Shown one piece after another: positions 46,401 to 57,640 of a DNA stretch of 64,000 bases. How positions within the stretch are numbered: position 1 is the first letter of the stretch; every line of letters starts with the position of its first letter. The notes beneath the pieces are model-generated. The model saw only the letters and a program-made list of their open reading frames with translations, ran no database searches and was not told the DNA's origin. Source of the stretch: Taxillus chinensis (taxonomy: Eukaryota > Streptophyta > Magnoliopsida > Santalales > Loranthaceae); assembly GCA_023512835.1 (NCBI GenBank), contig CM042090.1:57027865-57091864 (forward strand). Reading direction: 5' to 3'. The position numbers and the translations under genes were made by a program.

Positions 46401-46741
46401 GAACCTACACACCGACATAAGGGGGTGACGTGTATATATCGCTTGAATCTTCCAACGGGTGGATCCGGAAGTTAAAAAGACGGGTCAAAGGAAAGAACGC
46501 GGACCTGAAGACTAACCGACAAAGTCTGAGACTTCTATGGTACGCCTCTCACCCCATATATAAGTCAATGATAGAGATGGAGCCCAAAGGTATGTTCATC
46601 GCTTTCACACTTGAACCCTAACCCTAGGTCTCTCTCTCTCTCTTTTCGACTCTATCTCTTTCTCTCTTCCTCTCCCCTTTGACCACCTTCGAAGCTTACA
46701 ATCACTCTCTACAAGTATCTCTTTCTCTCTCTACAAGCTCA
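46190..46741 (+). promoter_or_regulatory. Candidate internal promoter upstream of the copia downstream ORF
   Basis: GTCGTAG, CTCGTAG and TTCGTAG motifs (four CGTAG between 46280 and 46375) and a TGACGT site (about 46427) precede CATATATAAG (46555-46564). This is followed by a strongly pyrimidine-rich leader (46628-46680) and ATG 46742. Spacing of TATA to ATG, about 180 bp, suits a plant promoter and 5' UTR. Such a promoter would express the ORF apart from the LTR. No transcript data are available here. Confidence 0.45.
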
Positions 46742-49236
46742 ATGGCAGAACCAAGCTCATCGACGGCAGACAACCTACATAACATCGTTCCGGGGACAGC
46801 TGACTCTTGCATCCCTGGACAGTGCCGATTGTGCAAGAAGACAGCTCATGACTCTGCAAGTCATGAGCAGATGAAGATCATGTGTAGTGTTCTACAAAGC
46901 AGACGAGTAGACTGGGGAACACAAATACACTCCATGATCAAGACCAAGAAAGGACACTTTGGACTTATTCTTACCAAAGTCCTTAGGTTTTTGCATCCTG
47001 AAGTATTCTGCAACAGGCCCTCAGTAACACTGCCGACCAAATACATATTTAAAAGTATTTATGAGGATGGTCGGCTGGAGATCAAATCAATGAGAAGGAC
47101 TGAGTCAGGTACAAGAAGTCGTGCAGAAGGCACAGCCAGCTCTGTACGAGCCCCAGCTCGAATACCACGACAACCGGTTCATGTCTCACCGACTTCTAGG
47201 GACTCCTCTGCATCTGCCGCAACAGTACACAAAACTGCAGTGGTGGAGAATATTGCCAGAACTCATCTCCCCACAAATTCTACACCTGAGGAAAATCCTA
47301 TCACAACCGCCCAAGGATACCGCAAGTAAGAAAACCCAGCAGTTGGAGGGCGGACTCAAGACAGAAACCCCAGAGGATAGGGGTACTACACCTATACTGT
47401 TGAGCACTCTTGGAGAGTCTGAGCTGGAAGAATATTATATGGAGTATGCCAAGGCGCATATGACTCCAGTTGATTTGCGAAAGGCATGGATCGCCTTTGG
47501 AAAGCAGATGGTAGATAGAGACCATCTGATTAGTTGGTTGGTTAATCAGGGCCTGGTAAGACGAGACCCAGTGGAAGCAGTATCCATGGTTGCCTCATCT
47601 CCCATCATGGTGGACTCACATACCACAGCAGGCCATGAGGATGAGCTGGCACCAACTGCAGTGAATGAAGAAGCAGATGAAGAAGAAAATCTTGATCCTG
47701 CAGCTAGTGACTCCGAGGCAGGAGCTGTTCCACAGGTTCTTGAGACTGTGGAAGGGACTGGGATGGCCACACCATCTGTGCATACCGCTTATCAGGTGGC
47801 CACTCAGGTAAGTGAGGAGTTCGCAGCCAATATTCCTATGGCTATTCCAGTACCAGTTGCGTCTCACTCACGTTCTATGTCAGCTGAAGAAGTAGATATT
47901 CTGGCCAAGAAGGTCATCGAGAAGCCGATGTCTTCTGGCATCTTCAAAGCTTCAGTATTTCAGGCCTTTGAGGAACGTCTGGGTACTATGGAGTCCGGCA
48001 TGGAAGAGGTACGAACACAAGTTGAATCATCAGATCGTACCCTTGACAAGGTGCAGCAAGAAATGACATCCCTCACAAGTGCAACCACTGATGGGTTTAG
48101 ACATCTGGAAGAGCACTGTGAAGACCTCAAGGGAGCTTACCAGAGACAATACAAAGGACTCAGTATAACTCTGGGAGCTATTCTATCAGAATGTCATCGT
48201 CTTGCCGGTCGTGAGATATCCCTCATGTCAAAAGCACTCTCCCACAACCATCGGATCGGCTGCACCTGAACCAGTTGACACTCCACGCCCAACCGCACCT
48301 CCTCCAAGTCACTCACAACCTCAGTCTACTGCTACTTACACACGGGGGCGAAAGCGCGCACACAGAACTACGGTCATCTCAGACTCTGATGATGATGATG
48401 ATGATGATGTTCTAATTGCCACCCGCATGAAAAAGCAGTCTGCTGCTCCCTGCCAACCATCCTCTTCCACACAGCCAGGTCCTTCAACATCACATCCTAA
48501 TACAGCTGAGTATACCATGCCTGCCTCACCTGTCAAGCCAACCGCTACCATTACTGAACAACCTCTAGCCCCACCTCGCCTTGTGACTACTGGAGGCACC
48601 TCAGTTGAACTGGCGCATTCAACACTTATGTTGTTTGGGGATACCACTGCAAGGACATGCGGCTATGAAGCCTTCTTCACCGGACCTGACCTGTGTCGCC
48701 TACTTCATGACGGTGAAGAAATGGATAACCTGGAGATGACTCAGTTCATCTTCGCCCAGAAGTCCTTTCTCGCGAAGCTACCTCCTCACATTCGCCGCGA
48801 TACCCGGATGGAACCTTGTTTGCCGATCATGCAGGCTCAGTTGCTCGATGATGCAACTATGCTCGAGATTATCCAAGGTCGCAAATATGAGAACTCCTTC
48901 CTTCCCTGGGATGAGGTACACCATGTGCTCATTCCGTACTTGTCAACATCCCCACACTGGTTTCTTCTCGACATCGACTTTAAGAACCAACAGATCATCA
49001 TCTTCGACTCCAAACCCAGTACCTTACTTATCCATCGGCATGAACAACTTCATGAGTTCAATCGCACTCTCACCCGTCTCATGCAGGGTTCTTCACATGG
49101 GTGTGGTGGATATCCTCTCACCAAACCGATGGACATCACGCGAGTCAAGCAAGGCATTCCTGGTCAGGATGATGCTCACAGCTGTGGCTTTTATGTTTGC
49201 CATTACATTCGCATCCTGACTACCAATGGGTTTTGA
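46742..49236 (+). pseudogene. Copia-carried ORF with coiled coil and Ulp1/SENP-like protease domain, two frameshifts
   Basis: Three overlapping frames make one gene of about 830 codons: 46742 to about 47093, about 47100 to 48235, and about 48240 to 49236. The N-terminus (MAEPSSSTADNLHN) has a cysteine cluster CIPGQCRLC and a globular segment. The middle has acidic and proline-rich linkers and a probable coiled coil (about 47960-48170: ERLGTMESGMEEVRTQ). An acidic SDSDDDDDDDV tract is near 48380. The C-terminus has the C48 peptidase layout: H at 48955-48957 (SPHWFLLDID), D at 49006-49008 (IIIFDSK), Q at 49165-49167 and C at 49183-49185 (GQDDAHSCGFYVC). Ulp1/SENP enzymes remove SUMO-like tags. 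Catalytic residues look intact; the frameshifts are not. Domain call by motif only. Confidence 0.75.
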
Positions 49237-49804
49237 GCTCTCATGCCTGAATTTGATTGTGTGAGCAGTTGAGCGGCCTCGTTATACTTAACTCCTGCTC
49301 AACTCCTACGCGAGCAAGCTGCTGTTTTCTATTTACACAGAGTGTCTTGTACTCTGCATTTAACCCCTAACTGTCCTGTACTTTAATTACATGTACACTG
49401 TCTCGCTTGCTTTTCACTTGTCTGTGTACTTATTGTTTTGTCAAGTTATCTTTTCTATCTGTCTTTGCTCTGCTGTCTGCTATTCTGTAACTTATTCCCC
49501 TGCTCCCCTCGGTTTATGTTCTGGTGCTTGTTCCTCACCCCAGAAAGGGGGAGTCTTCATCTTAGGGGGAGCCAGCTCGTAAAGGGAATTTTCATCTCAG
49601 GGGGAGCCAGCTCTTTGTCAGGAGTCAGCAAATGTAGCTTTCCGGCGTATGAGGGAGTACTCATTTCTCGCTAACCCTTTGCACACTCCTTCAAATTCTT
49701 TATAGCAAAGACATCTTCTGATTAATCTCAATCTGCCCACAAAACTTGTAGTCTCAGACTTCACACAAATACATGTCGTCAGCTTACATTAAATAGGGGG
49801 AGAT
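49237..49804 (+). promoter_or_regulatory. Copia 3' UTR with repeated purine tracts
   Basis: No credible ORF. Purine tracts occur at about 49543-49553 (AAAGGGGGAGTC), 49562-49572 (TTAGGGGGAGCC), 49598-49609 (TCAGGGGGAGCC) and 49791-49804 (AAATAGGGGGAGAT), the last adjoining the LTR and therefore the functional polypurine tract. Confidence 0.65.
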
Positions 49805-51710
49805 TGTTGGAAATATAGGATTTGATGAAGCTGCTGCAAGTAGTCTAAGTCCGGAGACTCGAAGAACCGATGGTCGTAGAGTCGGAGAGTCGAGGGTCGT
49901 AGAAGTGAAACTGTCACAGGACACATTGGCAAGAGACTCGTAGACTCGTAGAGTCTGGAGACTCAAGGCGAAATAGTGACAGAACATTGCGACTCGTAGA
50001 TCCAGGGTCGAAGGTCGTAGAGTCATGATATGGAAAAGAACGGAAAAGAAAGTGTTACTGTAAGCATCAACGAAGTTCGGAGACTCGTAGAGTCGAAGCA
50101 GTGTTAAGAACAGTAACCAATACTAAATGACTCGTAGACTCGTAGAGTCCCCACAAACACTTCAACTAACAGATCTTTCAATTGCCACTTAACTCGAAGA
50201 CTCGTAGAGTCGTAGGGTTGAAACCTTCTAACTCTGTTAAGAAAACTGGACTCGTAGACTCGTAGGTTGAAGGTCGAAGAATCGACGATGTAAAGACTGG
50301 CAAACAAATGAAATCAAACTCAAGAGTCGTAGAGTCGTAGACTCGTAGACTCAGGGGACACAGTCACTATAGAGAAATTGCCATACTTCCAGACTCGGAG
50401 ATCGAGGGCAGAGAGTTGGAGCTAAAGGGTCGTAGCTATAAAAGAACTCAGTTTATGAACCTCTGTGAAAGACTAAGGAAGAAAATTGAAGTTGAAGACT
50501 CGTAGAGTCGAAGCTTTTTAGACCACCTAGTCAAATATAGTAAACTGAGAGACCCGAAGGTCGTAGACCCGCAGAGTTAGAGTCGTAGACTCGTAGCTCC
50601 GATAACAGGTAGATCGCTGTAATCGAAGAAGTCACTCTAAGCGCTATTTGGAGAGTCGAAGACTCGTAGAACCGTAGACACGCAGAGTCGTAGATGTTAG
50701 TTAACAGAGTGACACAAAAGGCTAAACCAACTTAATCTCTAGCTTCGAAGACTCGAAGATGTGAGTCGTAGACTCACAAAAACACCATAAAGCCTGAAGC
50801 AAAGACTTCGCAACTTTCTACAGGTGCTAGCTGAAACTTCGAGTCTCCTAATCTACGAGGTATCCACCTCCGAGGCAAACTTACAACCCTAAACACAGCC
50901 ACTTAATGATATTGTCGGCTAGGGTTTGTATAGTAAGCCTGTACCGTCCCGAGCAGTTGAGCGCATTTAATGACGCATTAATTGCTGCCAACTACCATCC
51001 TCAGATGAACGGCCAAAGATCGACTGCATGCCAAAAATGCAGTATGGGCATCAGATCTGTAAATCAGAGCAAATCAACCCATCCCCTGACATTCTGCATT
51101 TTCAGTGGCGGGAAGTCAGTCTGTCAGGATAGACATCATGGCACACGAGCACAGTAATCCTAATATATCTCTCACACACTTAACGACAAAAATGTGAGTT
51201 TAATCTCTCTCTCAAAAGAAGGAAACACACAGTACACAAGAAAATGGCTCTGACACACTTGATATAAACAATCCTTTACAAAACCTATCAAAAGAAGCGA
51301 GTTCCAACAACTGAGAGAGAGTGACTCTGAGAGAAAAACAAAAGAAGTGTTGTGCGCCGTGTTGAACCAAGAACGAGATTAATCTCTTTGATAATTAAGA
51401 ACCTTTGTTCATCAAAGATCCAGCGCTTTTTCAAAAAGTCTAATCTCTGTGTTCTCTTCCAAACATCGATCTATCCTAAACCGTCACTTTCACAACTGAG
51501 ATCTGTTAAGAAAAGAATTTTTATCTTCATCTCAGTTTTGTCTGATAGTTCATGATCATTCACGCTATCACTCATACACTGTTGTCATCTTCTACATAAA
51601 TACTTCCATCAGAATCATCTGTAGACCAATCCAGAACCAGCTCACAGTCTAGCTTCCGCAAACGAAGAAAGTCTATTCACCCCCCCTCTAGACGCACTTT
51701 GGGACGTACA
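49805..51710 (+). repeat. Copia element I 3' LTR
   Basis: 1,906 bp, starting TGTTGGAAATATAGG after the purine tract and ending CGTACA after the CTATTCACCCCCCCTC segment common near the end of plant copia LTRs. TATA CTATAAAAG is at 50436-50444. The region 49860-50780 is an array of GTCGTAG and CTCGTAG motifs. Candidate right TSD GATTT (51711-51715); the left partner is missing. Confidence 0.88.
49860..50780 (+). repeat. Dispersed GACTCGTAGAGTC-type motif array in copia LTR
   Basis: I count 25 CGTAG pentamers in about 920 bp on the plus strand and no CTACG within the array. Thirteen-mer GACTCGTAGAGTC, 5-bp arms around GTA, is perfect at 49943-49955, 50082-50094, 50137-50149, 50199-50211 and 50497-50509. 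The swapped form GAGTCGTAGACTC is at 50332-50344 and 50580-50592, and a 7-bp-arm form GTGAGTCGTAGACTCAC is at 50761-50777. The motifs are irregularly spaced, not tandem, and bracket the TATA box (50436). Confidence 0.85.
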
Positions 51711-53036
51711 GATTTGTTTCTATTTGTTTAAAGCAAGTCTTTTTTTTTTCGGCGTCAAAATACCATCTAGGTTTGTTTCTGTTTGTTTCCAGCAGTGTTG
51801 ACGGGTTTGGGCGTATCAGTGCAAGTGCCTGTTTGTTTTCTGGTTTATTTATTTAGTTTTAGTGTTATTTTTTACTCCGATGGGCCATAGGGTGATGTTA
51901 GTTTGGTCCACTTGTAATTTTGTAACCGTGGGTTATGTAGCCCAATAGTGTTGTAATATTGTAAATGGACTTTAAAAAAAAAAGAAAAAGAAAAAAGAAG
52001 GGGAAAGAAAAGAGAGAAAAAGAGAAAAAAAAAAGAGAAAAGAGAGAGCGAAAAAAAGTGAGGATGTTTTTACTCTGATGTATGTCACAATCACACAATG
52101 CACTTTTGTTTATTTGTTTTTAATTCGTATTTTTTTTAACACAAAAAAACTATTTTCCAAATTTTAAAAAATAAAAATATTTTCTAAACATCAAAGAAAA
52201 GGAAAAAAAAAGTTTTCTAAACAAACGAAAATTTCTTTAAAAAAACAATATTTTTCATAAAAACGTTTTTTTATGAAAAAAAAGTTCTTTTCTTAATTGG
52301 ACACACTCAAAAACAAAAAAAACAAAATCTTTTCTTAAATACCAAAATGTTTTCTAAAACAAAACCAAAAAAAAAATAAAAACAAAAAAAAACCTTTTTA
52401 AACTTAAAACTTTTTTCATTTGCTTAGGATTTTCAAATACTTGGGTTTTTCAACACTTTTGTTTTCTCTTATCATTAGTAACGTGCCGTTTAGAAATAAA
52501 CAAATTCAATTTTGGCCTTTCTTTAGATTTAAGTTTTAGTTTTAAAACTTAGAGTTCCCTTTAGTGGTCGAGAATGAAATTGGGTTTAATTTTGAACTTT
52601 AACAAAGAATGTAGAGAGAGGAAAATAAAAATAAAAATAAAAAAATTGCTAGAACTCCCTTAGATGCTTAGGACAAATTGAACTTCATTTCAACTTTAAC
52701 AAACAACTTAGAAAAAGTAAAAGAAGTAGACTTTTAGATTATATGTAAATTTCACATCACCTAAAATCAGTTAATCTTAAAACAATTTAAACAAATTAGA
52801 AACCTCTCAATTTTAAGATAGGTACCGAAAGGGCGTTGTGGGGATGTTAGTCCTTCTCCACGCGTAATAAACTCCCGAGCCCATCCCCTAGCGGCCTTAG
52901 GTCAATTTTCCTTTAGGTGGCCAATCGCACCCCAAAAATGGTTGGACTCCGTAATTTTCATCACCATTCAGATGAAGGTTGGGGGGAACCACACCGCAAA
53001 AGCGGTTTCCCTCCCAGACGAAATCTGGTGACGACA

Positions 53037-53659
53037 GCTGACGACTCCGCTGGGGAAACTTAGAGAGTTAGGCCTAGGATTAGGATTAGGAGGTTTGTTC
53101 TTTGTTTTACATTGTTTTTATTCTTTCATTCTTTCATTTTTTATTTAATCGATTTATTTACTGCATTTATTGTGCCGTTGTATGATAGTTTTGATTTACG
53201 TGCTTTGATACCATGATAGTTGTGTTTTACCGCTTTCCCTAAATTGTCGCATTCATGCATAAACCTTCTACCCGGGTTTCTATCACAGTTTAGGTTAGCG
53301 AGGTTTATTAGGGTGCCCTGTGCGTTGATTATTATCCGCGAAGGGACCCCGGACTCCTTACTCAGGCTTGAGGTCCTTTTAAGGCCCCCCTCCGATAAAT
53401 CCCTTGGTGTACGGATCCCTCTAGAGAGGAAGCTTGGGGACCAGCGAATAAGATAGGGTGAGAAATCATGGCCCATTAGGGGCACATCGACCCACATGTT
53501 GTATGACTAAGCATGCCATGCTAATCTTGGTTTTGCAGGGTAGCTGCATTAAGACATCCCTTGTTTGTTTAAAATGTCAATATTTTTCTATTCTGTATAT
53601 ATTTCTTTTTGCTCTCCTAACGCTTCCATTTTGCATATCATGTCATTTATATATGGTGC
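53037..53659 (+). promoter_or_regulatory. Element H primer-binding site and leader
   Basis: TGACGACTCCGCTGGGGA (53039-53056) follows the LTR by two bases; TGGCGACTCC-type sites pair with arginine tRNA in Tat/Ogre elements. The leader contains a 3' splice-like GGTTTTGCAG (53532-53541) and an AT- and CAT-rich stretch before ORF1. No ORF is credible before 53660. Confidence 0.7.
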
Positions 53660-55123
53660 ATGGCAACATTTAGTCATCTCTTAGAGGGTGTATGGGAGAA
53701 GGAGACTGCTACTGAGGTGGCTCAAGCATCCAGCGAAATCCAACGTCATCTAGGAGACTTTCCACCGGGAGAGTTGCACAAGGCAGACCGGGTCACAGTA
53801 GAATTTTCACAAGACTTCACTAATGAGTTACGGGCCAAATGGAGTTAGTGGACGGACGAAAGAAAGATTGCTTATGTCTGACAATTTGGCGATTTACTGC
53901 ATTTAACCAACCTACCAATTGATAGAGACATGTTTTAAGCTGCACTTCACTTTTGGGAGCCAAGGCGTAGATGCTTTGATTTCAATGGCATTGACCTCAT
54001 TCCTACTATAGAAGAATATAGAAGACTACTTGACATACCAGAAGATCACCTAAGGAAAGTTTACTTACCTGATCCAAGAGGGGCGGGATGAAGAGCTTTT
54101 ACTGACATGATGGAGGTCCCAATTTGGAGAGCACCTTCTTTGGTAAACCGTGAGGGGTGAGAGCATCTATCATGGGAAACTATCTAGGAGGTTATGTCGA
54201 CTACTATAGAAATAGGATTTCACCAGCTTTTGACCCTAGCCATCTACGAGTTAGTCATTTTTTTCACGCATCTCGTCATATGTAGACATGGCGGTCATAG
54301 ACTTGGTGCGGCAAGTAGTGCAAGGTTGTGATCCCACCCCGGCTATTTTAGCGGAGACTGTCTGTTCCCTCTCTGATCTAAGGACTCGTGGCTCAGGGCA
54401 ATTCACGGGCTGCTTACCACTTTTTTGCACTTGGCTGAAGGGACATTTCCCCTGCGCTGTCGCCAACTTCACACCGGTATACCAGTTGCCTTACACCACA
54501 CTATTGGACATCCTGCTCAGCAAGTGGATTATGCCCAAAGGAGTTGAAGACTAGAAGAACAAGCAGCAGGACTTAAAGGAAGAAGACATCGTCTAAATTG
54601 CTCCATGGATGCCAAGATACTCTATGATATATAGTTATGGTGAGTACAACTGGGTTCCTTTGCAAGGCCCTTGGGGAGCTACTGTATATGCACCACTGCA
54701 GAGTGGAAGATAGCTAGGAGACAGTCAGGTTGTTCCGGTATTGTATGGGATGGAGGACTGCGACTTCACTTACAGTCATACCATGCTAGAAGAGAAGGAG
54801 ATGAAGATGTATCAAGCGTGGTCTACACCTCGCAAGATTCAGCCTAATAACTCAAAATTTGGTATCTTCCCAGCTTACATCCCTTGGAGAGCACAGCACG
54901 AGCCATAGCAAGGTCTAATCGTGAGGACCCTCTTGCAAGAGAACTAGGAGTCGAGGCAGCAAGTCCACAGACTGGAAGCCGCTTTGGAGACAGCTACTCA
55001 GAGATTGCAGTTGAGGGACAAGCAACTGGAGACCATGCTACAACAGAGGGAGGATGCCGGAGAAAGACCGCTGCAGAGGAGGAGGCGTCGCGCTTGAAGA
55101 CCATATTACCATCTTTGAGATGA
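53660..55123 (+). pseudogene. Element H ORF1 relic upstream of gag
   Basis: From ATG 53660 (MATFSHLLEGVWEKE) the protein can be followed in fragments: LGDFPPGELHKADRVTVEF, LTNLPIDRDMF, ALHFWEPRRRCFDFNGIDLIPTIEEYRRLLDIP, PVALHHT-like pieces near 54490 in another frame, and a hydrophilic C-terminus to 55123. Tat/Ogre elements typically carry an ORF1 of unknown function at this place, and the FWEPRRRCFDF...PTIEEY motif recalls that family (from memory, not searched). Several stops, including TGA and TAG, and frame changes make it non-functional. Confidence 0.65.
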
Positions 55124-55402
55124 CTGAATAATTGCCTTAGAGCCATGTAGTTTCTGTTATTGTAGTTGTTAGAAGGTTGCACGGCATTTATGCATGTAAT
55201 CTTTTTTCCTTTTATTAATAAAATGAAGTTTATTAAACCCGTTCACTTGCATCCATTCACGCATCTCATGCACTCATATAAAAAGTGAAAACAAAACTAA
55301 AAATGCTCACTCTTCGTGTTTCTTTCAGCAGAAATAGTCTCTTCATCTAGAATTGGGCACACTTACAACCTTCGGTCCAAACATAAGCACACGTCCCATT
55401 CG
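55124..55402 (+). other. Spacer between ORF1 and gag, possible intron end
   Basis: 279 bp. AATAAA at 55217-55222, then a CAT-rich stretch (55248-55276), then a pyrimidine tract ending TTTCTTTCAG at 55328. The gag ATG follows at 55403. The order AATAAA, CAT-rich, pyrimidine-AG recurs in other H spacers. Confidence 0.45.
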
Positions 55403-57640
55403 ATGGCCGACGAGAATGAAAATAGACTGATGGGGCTAGAGCAAAGTCACCAAGGCATGAGTGATACACTTTTGAGCCTGCAAGAACAGATGAACCATAT
55501 GGCAGAAATGATGGCCAGATTGGTCGAAGGAGCCCCAAGAGAAGCGAACCCGCAGCCCAGACCAGAAGTGACACAGCCTCCACCTCCCACACAGCCTGTG
55601 ACACACAATGTCATTCCCGAGCAATTGGGCACGCCCAATCCAGGCCAGTACACTTCACCAGTAATGGGAGTTCCTACAGAAGTGGTAGGATCTCTAGCAT
55701 ACAAAGAGGAAGCTGAGTCCCCTGCCCTAAGGAGGATTCAGGAATGATTAAAGGCCATTGAGGGCGCCGAGATTTATGGCATGATTAACCCTGATGAGTT
55801 GTGCCTAGTCCCTGGTGTTGTTTTGCTCCATAAGTTTAAGATGCCCGAATTTGAGAGGTTCAACGGCACATGCTGTCCCAGAACTCACTTGGCAATGTAC
55901 TATCAAAAAATGGCCGCATACACCAGCGACGATAGACTTCTTATGCATTGCTTCCAAGAGAGTCTAACGGGAGCACCCTTACGTTGGTATTTTCAGCTGG
56001 ATGAAGGACGTATCAGAACGTGGAAGGACTTAGCTACTGTATTCCTGGCATAGTATAAACATGTCACTGAACTAGCCTTGGATCGTCTGACGCTGCAATC
56101 TTTGGAGAAAGGTCCTAATGAAAATTTCAAGGACTATGCAAGAAGGTGGAGTGAAACTGCAGTGGAAGTGCAACCTCCGCTAACAGAGAGGGAGCTCACT
56201 ACATTCTTCATCAACACATTGAAGGGTGTATATTATGAAAAGCTGATTGGTCATATTTCTAGCACTTTCGCTGATCTAGTCGCTTCAGGCGAACTCATCG
56301 AGAGTGGAGTCAAAGGACGAAAGATGAAAGGAGAAATGATTGAGACACCGAAAAGGTCACCAGTACCTCCGAAGAAGAAAGAAGGGGAAATTAATTTCAT
56401 GTATCAGTCGGGTCTGATGATGCAACCTAACCCTCCCCAAATGCCTGTTTACTTTAGAGCACCTCCAGTAGCCGCATATGCCGCACCTACACCTATCCCG
56501 CAATTCCAACCTTTCCAATTCCAAGCAAGACCCCAATATCCTTACCCAGCTCCACAATTCCCTCAACTACCTACCCCAGCACTAGTCCAAGCACCCGTCC
56601 GAAGCCCATTTACTGACCCAAATCAAGCTCCCAAGAAGCACCAGGAGTTCGACCCAATCCCTATGACTTATGCTGAACTGTACCCAAGGCTCCTTGAGGC
56701 AAGACTGGTAGTCCCTTCCCCTGTGGGAGAACTGAAACCACTGTATCCAAATTGGTACAAACTAGACCTTCGTTACGTATATCATGCTAGTGCCGTAGGC
56801 ACAATGTGGAGGGTTGCATCGCATTTAAAAGAAAGGTCCAAGCATTAAAAGACGCTCACTGGTTGGATTTCGCGACACTATCTAATTCCCCGAGTGTCAA
56901 CAACAACCCAGTGCCAAAACACTCTAATAGTGTTACTGCCATCACCTCAGAAGCTAGGATTGCGAAGATCTCCCAAGTATGAATGCAAAGGGACCAATTG
57001 TTTCTATTTTTACTCAAGTACGGGTATTTGTTGACTAGATCAGCTATTGAAGGTGAAGAAGGGACCGACCAACAGAAAAGGTGTCTTTTCCATGAGATGA
57101 CTCCAGGACATGACATTAACAATTGCATGGAGTTCAAAAGTGCTGTTCAGGAATTGATCAACTGCAGAAGGACAGAATTTTTAAAATAGTGTATTGACAC
57201 ATCTGTCCAGATGGTCCAAGGAGATAATGCAAATGATTTCACAGACCTGCCCAAGCCCCTCAGGATTTACACTACAACTCCAGAAATACCCCCGTTACCC
57301 TATGGAATCCAGCCTCTTACCATCCATATACCCCCTCAACCTTCCTACAAAAATGAGAAAGCTATTCCTTGGAGGTACGGATGTGAAGCGGTAGTACAAG
57401 GGAACCCTCAAACAAAGAAGACAACACGGAGTGGATGCCCCTACGCACCTGACGTGCTCGAGCAACCGAAGAAGGGGAAAGCTGTTGGGAAAGAGATCTT
57501 GCCTGCATCAAAACCATCCAAAGAGGAAATTCAGATTACTGAGGAAGATGTTGCTGAGTTTTTGAAGTTGATTAAGCATAGTGAATATAACATCGTGGAG
57601 AAGCTAAGCAAACAGCCTTCTTAGATCTCATTACTCTCAT
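55403..57640 (+). pseudogene. Element H gag
   Basis: MADENENRLMGLEQSHQGMSD opens a helical N-terminus; the capsid segment reads FKMPEFERFNGTCCPRTHLAMYYQKM, LTGAPLRWYFQLDEG, FKDYARRWSETAVEVQPPLTERELTTFFINTL. A proline- and glutamine-rich stretch follows (56420-56640). Stops TGA (55745) and TAG (56051) are in frame. The frame moves by one near 56797 at a zinc-finger-like YHASAVGHNVEGC. The remainder (to about 57640) includes a second C..H...H...C segment CLFHEMTPGHDINNC and lysine-rich linkers. It is interrupted by several stops, mostly at expected glutamine codons. Confidence 0.83.

Larger units (their letters stand above)
44235..51710 (+). mobile_element. Copia element I, 3' half (SIRE-like) with downstream ORF and 3' LTR
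   Basis: Starts abruptly in the copia RNase H region, continues through the end of pol, 1.8 kb of mostly non-coding sequence, a long frameshifted ORF with a Ulp1-like domain (46742-49236), a purine tract and a 1.9-kb LTR starting TGTTGGAAATATAGG. Gag, integrase, most of RT and the 5' LTR are absent. An extra ORF after pol and the pol C-terminal motifs are typical of the SIRE/Maximus lineage (inference). Confidence 0.8.

Noticed and set aside
46742..49236. The Ulp1-like gene as a host gene rather than part of the copia element
   Set aside because: It lies between copia pol and the purine tract/LTR of the same orientation, and shares motif vocabulary with the LTR. Not fully excluded, because the element is truncated at its 5' side.
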